Assembly (NCBI GenBank): GCA_035545895.1
Contig: DASZXJ010000170.1
Location: 1-21,131 of the forward strand
Source of the DNA: DASZXJ01 sp035545895
GTDB lineage: Bacteria > Planctomycetota > Phycisphaerae > Tepidisphaerales > Tepidisphaeraceae
Reading direction: 5' to 3'
DNA length: 21,131 nt
The position numbers were made by a program, and so were the translations under genes. The notes under the pieces are model-generated. The model saw nothing but the letters and a program-made list of their open reading frames with translations, was not told the origin of the DNA and made no database searches. Shown piece after piece: positions 7,955-13,789 of the stretch (its first letter is position 1; each line of letters opens with the position of its first letter).

Positions 7955-8185
7955 TTACGTCATTCTAGCATCGCAAAGTCGGTAACGAAATGAAGAACGA
8001 CTTTTGAACCAACTCCATTCACAATCAGGCCGCGCTCGGGGCATCGGTCCGAAGATGCGCGAAAATGAGAGTCGCGCTATGTGGGTAATGAAAACTAAAG
8101 GCCCAGAAACGAGAATTGCCGTAAGCAATGCGATACATATCTCCCTCGTCCACTTCGCCATTCGTGCGGCAGAGAAACTTCGCAT
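7955..8185 (-). CDS. Possible small single-pass membrane protein
   Basis: An open frame of 76 codons fills the gap between pyrD and the GNAT gene on the same strand. It starts 20 bases after the pyrD stop, and its TAA is immediately followed by the GNAT ATG. AGGGG lies 5 bases before its ATG. Residues about 16-36 (ICIALLTAILVSGPLVFITHI) would make one membrane helix. The C-terminal third is Arg/Ser-rich and does not look like a conserved domain. The tight packing and the ribosome site argue for a gene; the lack of any recognisable family and the composition of the tail argue against it. Confidence 0.33.
   Translation of the reverse strand: MRSFSAARMAKWTREICIALLTAILVSGPLVFITHIARLSFSRIFGPMPRARPDCEWSWFKSRSSFRYRLCDARMT
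7962..7970 (-). promoter_or_regulatory. Extended -10 (TGC TAGAAT) upstream of the GNAT gene
   Basis: TAGAAT preceded by TGC ends 7 bases before the GNAT ATG, giving an expected transcription start at the start codon. It lies inside the small doubtful ORF upstream, which slightly favours the GNAT gene being transcribed on its own. Confidence 0.4.
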
Positions 8186-8205
8186 CGTGGCCCCTGAACA
8201 TACGA

Positions 8206-9162
8206 TTACGGGTACGGCGCTGTCACCGGTTGATCGCCGGGCAATTGCAACGTGCCGATCAAGTCGCTCAGCTTTTCAACTTTCATCTTCTCAAGGTATT
8301 TGACGAGCCCATCGCAAATCTTATTTGGCGTGGCGGGATCGACAAACAGAGCCGTGCCGATACCCAGCCCCGTCGCACCGGCGAGAATGAATTCAACCGC
8401 GTCCTGCCAGGTTTGAATGCCTCCCATTCCGATGATCGGAACGCCTGCGCTCTTGGCGACATTGCGATAAACCCGGCTGACCATGTGCACGGCAATCGGT
8501 TTGATGGCCGGCCCGGAAAGTCCGCCGGTGGTATTCGCCAGTCGCGGCTTGCGCTTCCAGATATCCACCGCCATCGCGGTAAACGTATTGACCAGAGACA
8601 ATATCTGTGCCCCACCGTCGATGGCTGCCCGTGCCGTCAAGGTAATGTCCTCGACATTCGGGGATAGCTTGACGATCAACGGCTTGTGCGGCAGAACATT
8701 TTTCACGGTCTTCGTGATTTCTTTCAACCGGCTGGGGTTTGTGCCAAAGGTCAGGCCGTCTTTCACATTGGGACATGAGACATTCAATTCGACTGCCGCC
8801 ACGCAATCCAACGAATCCATGGCTGCGCACGTTTCGCTGTAATCGTCAAAGCTATGCCCCGCGACATTCACAATGATCGGACAAGGCATCTTCTGAAGTT
8901 GCGGCACTTTTTCTTTCAAAAACCGGTCCAGCCCAACGTTCGCCAAGCCGATTGCATTGAGCATTCCTGCCCGCGTTTCGACAATCCGCGCAGGTTCGTT
9001 GCCCGGGCGCTCTTCGCGCGTGATGGATTTGGTGACAAACGCGCCGAGCTTTGATAAGTCCATGAAATCGGCATACTCAAATGCGTACCCGCACGTTCCC
9101 GAACAGGTCATGGTCGGGTTGGATAACTTCAGTCCGGCGAGATTGATGGAAAGATCGAGCAC
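8206..9162 (-). CDS. pyrD: Dihydroorotate dehydrogenase class 1B, catalytic subunit
   Basis: Oxidises dihydroorotate to orotate, the fourth step of de novo pyrimidine synthesis, in the cytoplasm. It passes electrons through its FMN to PyrK. The 318-residue TIM-barrel protein has SGTCGYAFEY near the N-terminus, TKSIT (Lys45), NAIGLANVG (substrate-binding Asn69) and ELNVSCPNVKDG, whose Cys130 is the catalytic base typical of class 1; class 2 has Ser. FMN-binding GMGGIQTWQDA and GATGLGIGTALF follow. The start is GTG at 9162, where the sequence MLDLSINLAGLKLSNP aligns with other PyrD N-termini. No Shine-Dalgarno site is seen; TACAAA lies 7 bases upstream. pyrK is the upstream gene, but a 369-bp repeat-bounded element separates them. 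1B enzymes need PyrK, so the pair is functionally coherent. Confidence 0.95.
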   Translation of the reverse strand: MLDLSINLAGLKLSNPTMTCSGTCGYAFEYADFMDLSKLGAFVTKSITREERPGNEPARIVETRAGMLNAIGLANVGLDRFLKEKVPQLQKMPCPIIVNVAGHSFDDYSETCAAMDSLDCVAAVELNVSCPNVKDGLTFGTNPSRLKEITKTVKNVLPHKPLIVKLSPNVEDITLTARAAIDGGAQILSLVNTFTAMAVDIWKRKPRLANTTGGLSGPAIKPIAVHMVSRVYRNVAKSAGVPIIGMGGIQTWQDAVEFILAGATGLGIGTALFVDPATPNKICDGLVKYLEKMKVEKLSDLIGTLQLPGDQPVTAPYP

Positions 9163-9215
9163 GACGAGGTTTGTACGCGAGCGCCCGACCTCAACGCAAG
9201 TGCGAGCCCATTTCT

Positions 9216-9245
9216 CGTTTAGCGACGCCGCTCGCGGCGTGCTTC
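9216..9245 (+). repeat. Left 30-bp REP-like terminal repeat
   Basis: Identical to the reverse complement of 9555-9584. It starts CGTTTAGCGACG and contains the self-complementary CGCCGCTCGCGGCG core. It shares the TTTAGC..CGCCGCTYGCGGCG pattern with the repeats near 20309-20376 and 21083-21131. Confidence 0.9.
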
Positions 9246-9542
9246 TACGAAACCCCTCCTCCTTTCACAAACGTCCATTGCTGCGCGCTCGATTCCTTTA
9301 CCGATTGTTTCGATTTGAAATGAATCAAAACGGGCAGGATCGTAACGAAGCGCGTATCGAGCCGATTGACGTTGGGACGAATCGAAAATTTTACGCGCTT
9401 GGGAACGTTGATCTGATGTTTTTGTAGGGCCGCCGGTTAGGAACAGGTCCCATGATCGAATGAAGTCTGACCAGTTACCACGTTGGTCGTTGGATAACCA
9501 GAAACCGTAAGCGGTGAAAGTGGCGTGATAGGCGATGACCAT
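9219..9542 (-). pseudogene. N-terminal remnant of IS200-like / RAYT (Y1 HUH) transposase
   Basis: The frame encodes 107 residues from an ATG at 9542. Its opening, VIAYHATFTAYGFW followed by LSNDQRGNWSDF, looks like the first beta strand and Gly/Trp-rich loop of planctomycete-type IS200-like transposases, and ARYALRYDPARFDS resembles the region just after it. The family's catalytic HUH motif (typically x-P-x-H-x-H) and the nucleophilic Tyr would come later and are absent. After about residue 90 the frame runs into the left repeat, whose translation gives the artificial tail EARRERRR. It therefore appears truncated and catalytically dead. The family match is from memory of the motif pattern. 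Confidence 0.6.
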
Positions 9543-9554
9543 TATTTTATCATT

Positions 9555-9584
9555 GAAGCACGCCGCGAGCGGCGTCGCTAAACG
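9555..9584 (-). repeat. Right 30-bp REP-like terminal repeat (inverted copy)
   Basis: A perfect inverted copy of 9216-9245. It starts just after the pyrK stop codon, so the hairpin would form immediately at the 3' end of the pyrK coding region in a pyrK-pyrD message. Confidence 0.9.
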
Positions 9585-9588
9585 TGGG

Positions 9589-10515
9589 TTACCATAGCAA
9601 TTCTGCGGCGCTAAATACGGGTCCGTCCGTGCACGCCAATCGATAACACCAGTCCTTACCTGCCAGGGGTGGTAACGCGGGATCTGGCTTTTTCACGCGA
9701 ATGCAACAACTCTGACAAGTTCCCATTCCGCAGGCCATGGCGCGTTCGACGGCAATTTGACAGGGGATTCCGCGGGAATTGGCGATGTCTGCCACCCGCT
9801 TCATCATCAATTCCGGGCCGCATGTATAAATAACGGCTTTTTGCCCTTCGAAACTCGTCGAATCCAAATACTTTTCCAGGGCATATGTTACGAAACCTTT
9901 TTCCCCGAGCGATCCATCATCGGTCGTAATGACGCTCGCCACGCCGTGCCGGGCGAATTCGCCAATCTGGCCATCCGGGTTGATGGTCAGAGGCAAAAGA
10001 TCGCGCGTGGTTGCGCCGCAAAACGCGATCGCCCGGCGATTTTTCAATGTCTCGGAAAGATACAACATTGGCGGGATTCCCACTCCGCCGCCGACGAGAA
10101 TGGCTGTCTGATCCAAAGCCGGCAACCGAAATTGATTTCCCAGCGGGCCAAGAATTCCAACCGAATCGCCAATTTCCAACTGACTCAGCCAATCCGTACC
10201 GATTCCGACCACCCGATGGATAATCTCCAATTCAACTCCGGTCGGAGTTTCTCGTCGTCCTGCCAGAGAAAAAGGCCGCCGTAAAACTGATACCGCGACG
10301 CGGATTTCGGGTTGGCTGAACTGTTTGCTTTGGCCAGGCAACCAATCGATCTCATCCGAACTCTCCTCAACATCCAAATCGCGACAAGCGATTTGAATGA
10401 ATTGTCCGGGTTGGGTAAATGGGAAAGATGGCAATCGCATTGTCAGCCGGAAATGTTCCCGGCAAAGGGAGACATTTTCGCCGACAGTCGCAATAAATTG
10501 ATCTCGATTGGGCAC
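9589..10515 (-). CDS. pyrK: Dihydroorotate dehydrogenase electron transfer subunit
   Basis: The FAD and [2Fe-2S] subunit that carries electrons from PyrD's FMN to NAD+. The 308 residues show a ferredoxin-reductase-like order. The FAD motif RRPFSLAG is at 79-86, and GILGPLGNQF with the nucleotide-binding loop GGGVGIPPMLYL at 142-153. YTCGPELMMKRV is at 230-241. The C-terminal iron-sulfur motif has Cys262, Cys267 and Cys270 (ACGMGTCQSC), with a fourth ligand, Cys295, in YRLACTDGPVF. Residues about 47-70 (ESSDEIDWLPGQSKQ and flanks) are an insert compared with short PyrK proteins. The start is GTG at 10515, with no Shine-Dalgarno site. A strong promoter and a terminator hairpin lie upstream. pyrD follows after an inserted repeat element. 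Confidence 0.93.
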   Translation of the reverse strand: MPNRDQFIATVGENVSLCREHFRLTMRLPSFPFTQPGQFIQIACRDLDVEESSDEIDWLPGQSKQFSQPEIRVAVSVLRRPFSLAGRRETPTGVELEIIHRVVGIGTDWLSQLEIGDSVGILGPLGNQFRLPALDQTAILVGGGVGIPPMLYLSETLKNRRAIAFCGATTRDLLPLTINPDGQIGEFARHGVASVITTDDGSLGEKGFVTYALEKYLDSTSFEGQKAVIYTCGPELMMKRVADIANSRGIPCQIAVERAMACGMGTCQSCCIRVKKPDPALPPLAGKDWCYRLACTDGPVFSAAELLW

Positions 10516-10543
10516 TTAGCCACAGTACCAAGGACGTGAGGCT

Positions 10544-10590
10544 AAAAAAAGACTTCCGGAGGGGTGGCTCCTATCCACCTCCGGAAGTTC
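10544..10590 (-). terminator. Intrinsic terminator / candidate attenuator in the pyrK leader
   Basis: On the minus strand an 11-bp perfect stem (ACTTCCGGAGG with CCTCCGGAAGT, 10578-10588 with 10552-10562) is extended inward by GTGG/CCAC pairing across a small bulge. The stem is followed at once by seven T residues (10550-10544), a textbook rho-independent terminator. No minus-strand gene ends here: the next gene rightward is mutT on the plus strand. The terminator stands between the promoter at 10636-10664 and the pyrK GTG 28 bases downstream, so it either controls readthrough into pyrK or ends a small RNA. Confidence 0.85.
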
Positions 10591-10629
10591 GCCACGGCAA
10601 GAAGCCGTTTTCAGATGAATTTAAACAAC
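10544..10629 (-). ncRNA. Candidate short leader RNA or small RNA upstream of pyrK
   Basis: From the predicted start near 10629 to the end of the T-run the transcript would be about 86 bases. It has a small hairpin (ACGGC-TTCTT-GCCGT) and then the large terminator stem. The stem contains both GGAGG and CCTCC, so it holds Shine-Dalgarno-like and anti-Shine-Dalgarno-like segments. I do not recognise a known riboswitch or PyrR binding loop. It may be an attenuated pyrK leader or a stand-alone sRNA. Confidence 0.5.
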
Positions 10630-10635
10630 GACCGA

Positions 10636-10664
10636 ACTATAACTTCAGCGCTATGCACTGTCAA
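10636..10664 (-). promoter_or_regulatory. Near-consensus sigma-70 promoter reading toward pyrK
   Basis: On the minus strand TTGACA (10664-10659) is followed after exactly 17 bases by TATAGT (10641-10636), 11 of 12 matches to the housekeeping consensus. It is the best promoter in the window. The expected transcription start is near 10629, giving a leader of about 114 bases to the pyrK GTG. Confidence 0.82.
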
Positions 10665-10831
10665 CGCAAGGAAAGCAGCATAAAAATCTTAAATACGCGA
10701 CACAAATACTTTGCTTACAATTACTTATCGTCATATGAATTCTTATTGATTGTTGTCATAATCCAAGCGATTTTTTGAAGTGATTTTTTAAGTTTCCAAG
10801 GCTTATTTGGCGTAGTGAAACGTAGTGGATC

Positions 10832-11230
10832 ATGAAGCGAATCGACGTCGCCATCGCCATCATCGTAAACGATCAGCATCTGCTGATTTGCCGTCGCAAA
10901 GCGGACGATTCATTCGCCGGCTACTGGGAATTCCCGGGCGGCAAAGTCGAGAAAGGCGAGTCTCCAACGGATTGTCTCGCCCGCGAACTTCGCGAAGAGC
11001 TCGATATACAAGCCGAGATCATCGAAACGTTTACGACCATCCAGCACAACTACCCCAATACGCGCGTGCGCCTGCACCCTTTTCTCTGTCGCCAGACAAG
11101 CGGCGAATTGAAACCGCTCGAATGCGATCAAGCCATCTGGATCAGGCCTCAAGATCTGAAAAAATACCGGTTCCCAGAAGCCAATGACGATTTGATCCGG
11201 CAGATCATCCAACGTTTGACTGCCGAATGA
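10832..11230 (+). CDS. mutT: MutT-like Nudix hydrolase (8-oxo-dGTP diphosphatase type)
   Basis: A 132-residue Nudix protein that probably hydrolyses oxidised or non-canonical nucleoside triphosphates (8-oxo-dGTP class) to the monophosphate and pyrophosphate, preventing mutation. The Nudix box spans 37-59: G-x5-E43-x7-R51-E52-L-x-E55-E56, with the usual Gly near the end replaced by Asp58. Upstream, GYWEFPGGK is the typical MutT lead-in, and RVRLHPFLCR and CDQAIWIRPQDLKKYRFPEAN match MutT C-terminal parts, including the final FPxAN motif. The ATG has only a poor ribosome site. The stop codon directly abuts the stop of the convergent membrane protein gene. Confidence 0.92.
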   Translation: MKRIDVAIAIIVNDQHLLICRRKADDSFAGYWEFPGGKVEKGESPTDCLARELREELDIQAEIIETFTTIQHNYPNTRVRLHPFLCRQTSGELKPLECDQAIWIRPQDLKKYRFPEANDDLIRQIIQRLTAE

Positions 11231-11980
11231 TCAATCCCGCGCCAAAGCGGAAACCGATCGATCGGATTGTGAAATCTGCCAATCCAGAAGTGCCTTCGAA
11301 GCGTTGCGAGGAAGAAAAGCTCGGGCCATTGCATTCCAAATTGGCCAAACGATGATCGAGCTGATGATGATGGTTGCGGCTGCAATGGCGGTTAACGCGC
11401 CCATATCGCTGTTAAATCCCGACTGCAGGCCCGATTGCGATCTCCTCAAGTCATGAAATTGAATCCAAATTCCAAATGAAATCGCCCCGCTGACCAGCGA
11501 GGCCAACACCATTCCGACATAACCCGACTTGCGCCATCGAAGCAGCAGCATCCGGCCCACCATTCCAAACAGCAGGCCAAGTAGAATGAAACAGATTGCT
11601 GCTTCTGAATCCACCGGGCGAAGGTTCCATGTCACCGTGGATGGTCTTCGACTGGAATAGCCATACTGATAGCTCCATGAAGCGCCCATGCCGACCCATC
11701 CAAAGAGCAACCATCCAAAGAAGTTAAGCTTTAAGAACACGACCATCGCCAGCCAAGTCGCCCGCGCGCGTCCGAGAACGCGCTGCACCGCCGGTCGAAG
11801 GGTGTTGATCGGCTGATGATGACCACACTCGGGGCAATGAAATTGGAGGATCGCACAATGGTCGCATCTGACCTGCGGAGACCCATGCAGGCTGTATCCG
11901 CACCGCTCGCAGAAGACCGGCAGTTCTTCGCCGAGCTTGGGCATCGATTTGCAAATAATGGGATCGTGGCTTGTAGTCAT
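11231..11980 (-). CDS. Zinc-ribbon membrane protein of unknown function
   Basis: A 249-residue protein combining an N-terminal zinc-ribbon region with about four membrane helices. Three C-x2-C pairs are visible: Cys24/Cys27 (CERCGYSLHG), Cys39/Cys42 (CDHC) and Cys49/Cys52 (CPECG), enough for at least one Zn site. Hydrophobic segments lie at about 75-100, 127-147, 152-174 and 192-213. Proteins with this CxxCGY-ribbon plus helices layout are common in planctomycetes, but I know of no assigned function. Its stop directly abuts that of mutT. Its start is 27 bases from the divergent secreted-protein gene, so both promoters share that short gap or overlap the coding ends. Confidence 0.75.
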   Translation of the reverse strand: MTTSHDPIICKSMPKLGEELPVFCERCGYSLHGSPQVRCDHCAILQFHCPECGHHQPINTLRPAVQRVLGRARATWLAMVVFLKLNFFGWLLFGWVGMGASWSYQYGYSSRRPSTVTWNLRPVDSEAAICFILLGLLFGMVGRMLLLRWRKSGYVGMVLASLVSGAISFGIWIQFHDLRRSQSGLQSGFNSDMGALTAIAAATIIISSIIVWPIWNAMARAFLPRNASKALLDWQISQSDRSVSALARD

Positions 11981-11995
11981 GGGATGGATATCCGA

Positions 11996-12001
11996 TACAA
12001 T
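11996..12001 (+). promoter_or_regulatory. -10-like TACAAT before the secreted-protein gene
   Basis: TACAAT ends 6 bases before the ATG at 12008, in the 27-base divergent gap. A TTGTAG lies 19 bases upstream of it as a poor -35. This would give a leaderless message. Confidence 0.4.
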
Positions 12002-12007
12002 ACCATA

Positions 12008-12559
12008 ATGCCGCGCGGATCATTTATAGCCGTTTTATCGGCGGTTTTGCTAGTTGCCGGTCCCGTATTTGGCCAGACCAGCCGGCCTTCATATCCTGAT
12101 ACGGTCGAAGGCCTGACCCAGTTTTTCAAGGACATGCTGGCTGCCACCGCCGCGAAAGATCAGAATCGCGTCTATGCCTATGCCCAGATGCTTACTCTGC
12201 CCAAGTACAAGGAGTTTTTCAAAAAAACATTTGGCGATGAGGTCAGTACCCGGCTTATTCCTGAATACGAAAAGGGGACGGAGAATTTTCCCCTGAAATT
12301 CACCAGACTGTTTCTCCAGTTGAAAACTCCCAAAGAATTGACTCCTGTCGTTACCAGGGTCGAAGGTGCCGACGACGTCAATGCGACGATCTATCAGCGA
12401 CTGGCTCTGGAGGCAATGGTCGATCCGGTGCCACTTTATTCAGTCACGATTTCGAAACCGGGTGCTTCTGGGACGATTCAACTCTGGTCATTGGTTTATA
12501 TTGACGGCGCGTTCCGGTTGGTGGGCAAGATGCAAGCCATCAGGGTTGCAGGAAGTTAG
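12008..12559 (+). CDS. Secreted protein of unknown function
   Basis: A 183-residue exported protein. MPRGSFIAVLSAVLLVAGP is a signal peptide, likely cleaved in PVFGQ-TS near residue 22. The mature part has helices around FKDMLAATAAKDQNRVYAYA and then strands ending in TIQLWSLVYIDGAFRLVGKM. That final W-S-x-V-Y-I-D-G-A-F-R-x-V-G-K element is a recurrent ending in small secreted proteins of planctomycetes and acidobacteria and may belong to an NTF2-like fold; function is unknown. The frame stays open further upstream across the divergent gene, but the ATG at 12008 is chosen because the signal peptide begins there. No Shine-Dalgarno site is present. Confidence 0.72.
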   Translation: MPRGSFIAVLSAVLLVAGPVFGQTSRPSYPDTVEGLTQFFKDMLAATAAKDQNRVYAYAQMLTLPKYKEFFKKTFGDEVSTRLIPEYEKGTENFPLKFTRLFLQLKTPKELTPVVTRVEGADDVNATIYQRLALEAMVDPVPLYSVTISKPGASGTIQLWSLVYIDGAFRLVGKMQAIRVAGS

Positions 12560-12653
12560 GGATTTTTACCCAAAACGTCGCACGATCTTAAGTCCTCAAC
12601 CAATCATTCCGATGAAACTGCCATCAACAGGGGTTTTACGCGGAGCAGAAGAC

Positions 12654-12965
12654 ATGTCATGCTGGGTAGTTCCATCCGTCGCGGCCGAGTTATGGGGAGT
12701 ATCCGTCAACCAGATTCTGGACAGCATTCGCGGCGGCAGCGTGCCCAGTAAAAGCGAAGCGGGATTTACCTTTGTTGATGTTGCACCCAATAGCCCGAAA
12801 CTCCACACGCCAAAGCCCCTGCGAGAACCGACGCCCCAGACCTATACCGTGGTCACCGAAGCAGAAATCGAAGCTTTGACCGGCGAAGAAGATTCGACAA
12901 TGGCCGACTGGCGAGATGCACGAGCCGGCGCCAGCCGATTGCGCCGACGCCCGATGGCTGCCTAA
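12654..12965 (+). CDS. Small helix-turn-helix-like protein
   Basis: A 103-residue cytoplasmic protein. Residues about 5-40 (VPSVAAELWGVSVNQILDSI then RGGSVPSKSEAGFTFVDV) follow the excisionase/MerR-like pattern: a helix, a turn with W-G-V-S, a second helix, then a wing with G-x-V-P-S-K. This suggests DNA binding. The C-terminal half is hydrophilic, with an acidic patch EAEIEALTGEED and a basic tail ASRLRRRPM. GGAG stands 8 bases before the ATG at 12654. An in-frame ATG at 12612 would add 14 residues and has no ribosome site. It may be a stand-alone regulator. The stop is 17 bases from the convergent ppk2 stop. Confidence 0.6.
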   Translation: MSCWVVPSVAAELWGVSVNQILDSIRGGSVPSKSEAGFTFVDVAPNSPKLHTPKPLREPTPQTYTVVTEAEIEALTGEEDSTMADWRDARAGASRLRRRPMAA

Positions 12966-12982
12966 GACCGATAACTCGCCTC

Positions 12983-13789
12983 TCAATCGATTTTGATTTT
13001 TTCGATCCCCTCGATTGGTTTGGGAAATTCCAGCTTTATCCCCTCCATCGTCCGAACGATCGTGTCGGAAATAAACCAGTTGCGAAACCACTTGTGATCT
13101 GAAGGCACGATGTACCAGGGAGCGTGCTTCGTCGAACATTGCTCCATCGCGTCTTCGTAAGCCTCCATGTAATCGTCCCAGCGCTTGCGCTCGAGCAGAT
13201 CATTGGGATCGAATTTCCAGTTCTTGGTTTTATCTGCAAGCCGTGCTTCCATTCGCTCCCGCTGTTCATCTCGGGAAATGTGCAGAAAGAACTTGATGAT
13301 CGTCGTCCCTTCATCCGACAATAGTTTTTCGAATTGATTGATGTGCTTGTATCGTTTTTCCCATACATCTCGTGGAACAAGCTCATGGACCCGTTCAACC
13401 AGAACACTTTCATAGTGCGAACGATTGAATATGCCGATCATTCCTTTTTTGGGAATCGCAGCGTGAATCCGCCAGAGATAATCATGCCCCAATTCCAATG
13501 CGGAGGGAGCTTTGAAACTCGTCACCGAGCAGCCCTGAGGATTCACGCCACTGAATACGTGATCGATGGCGCCGTCCTTTCCGCCGGCGTCCATCGCCTG
13601 AAACACGATTAATATCGCGTGTTTGGACTGGGCGTAAAGAACTTCCTGTAGCGCGGCCAGCTTCTTCAGATTCTTTTCGCAAATCAAAAGGACATCAGAT
13701 TTGCTCTTGAATTTTCCGGTAGCATCGGTCGGAAACTTGGATAGTTTCACTTTTTTTCCCGGCTCCACCAGATAAGGCGAATCGATCAT
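12983..13789 (-). CDS. ppk2: Polyphosphate kinase 2 (class III-like nucleotide phosphotransferase)
   Basis: A 268-residue cytoplasmic kinase that uses polyphosphate to phosphorylate nucleotides. The P-loop FQAMDAGGKDGAIDHVFSG lies at 63-81, with Lys71 and Asp72 positioned as in the family. The motif IGIFNRSHYESVLVERVHEL, with N-R-S-H-Y-E instead of the D-R-S-W-Y-N of class I, points to the class III type, which can phosphorylate both AMP and ADP. The lid region ISRDEQRERMEAR and WYIVPSDHKWFRNW also match. The ATG overlaps the ygfZ stop by 4 bases (ATGA), implying translational coupling. The class assignment rests on motif comparison from memory. Confidence 0.92.
   Translation of the reverse strand: MIDSPYLVEPGKKVKLSKFPTDATGKFKSKSDVLLICEKNLKKLAALQEVLYAQSKHAILIVFQAMDAGGKDGAIDHVFSGVNPQGCSVTSFKAPSALELGHDYLWRIHAAIPKKGMIGIFNRSHYESVLVERVHELVPRDVWEKRYKHINQFEKLLSDEGTTIIKFFLHISRDEQRERMEARLADKTKNWKFDPNDLLERKRWDDYMEAYEDAMEQCSTKHAPWYIVPSDHKWFRNWFISDTIVRTMEGIKLEFPKPIEGIEKIKID

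Larger units (their letters stand above)
9216..9584. mobile_element. REP-bounded element carrying an IS200-like transposase remnant, between pyrK and pyrD
   Basis: Two perfect 30-bp copies in opposite orientation (9216-9245 and 9555-9584) enclose 309 bases. That interior is almost filled by a reading frame resembling the N-terminus of an IS200-like / REP-associated tyrosine (RAYT) transposase. Each terminal repeat is itself a hairpin (ACGCCGC-GA-GCGGCGT). The right end lies 4 bases past the pyrK stop codon. Subtracting the element leaves a 57-base pyrK-pyrD spacer, so it looks like an insertion into an ordinary operon gap. No target-site duplication is visible, as expected for Y1-type movement. 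It has lost the catalytic part and could only move in trans. Confidence 0.68.
10516..10831. other. pyrK-mutT divergent intergenic region
   Basis: These 316 bases hold the minus-strand promoter, the short leader and the terminator hairpin in front of pyrK (10544-10664). The remaining part, about 10670-10820, is markedly AT-rich with several T-runs (ATTTTTTGAAG, ATTTTTTAAG) and must contain the mutT promoter. I could not pick a convincing box for mutT. Confidence 0.6.

Noticed and set aside
10552..10588. The pyrK-leader hairpin as a terminator for a plus-strand gene
   Set aside because: On the plus strand the stem is followed by TCGCCACGG without a T-run, and no plus-strand gene lies upstream.
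10543..10596. 17-codon GTG-started leader peptide running through the pyrK terminator to a TAG at the T-run
   Set aside because: No ribosome site precedes it and no run of regulatory codons is present; an open frame this short is expected by chance.
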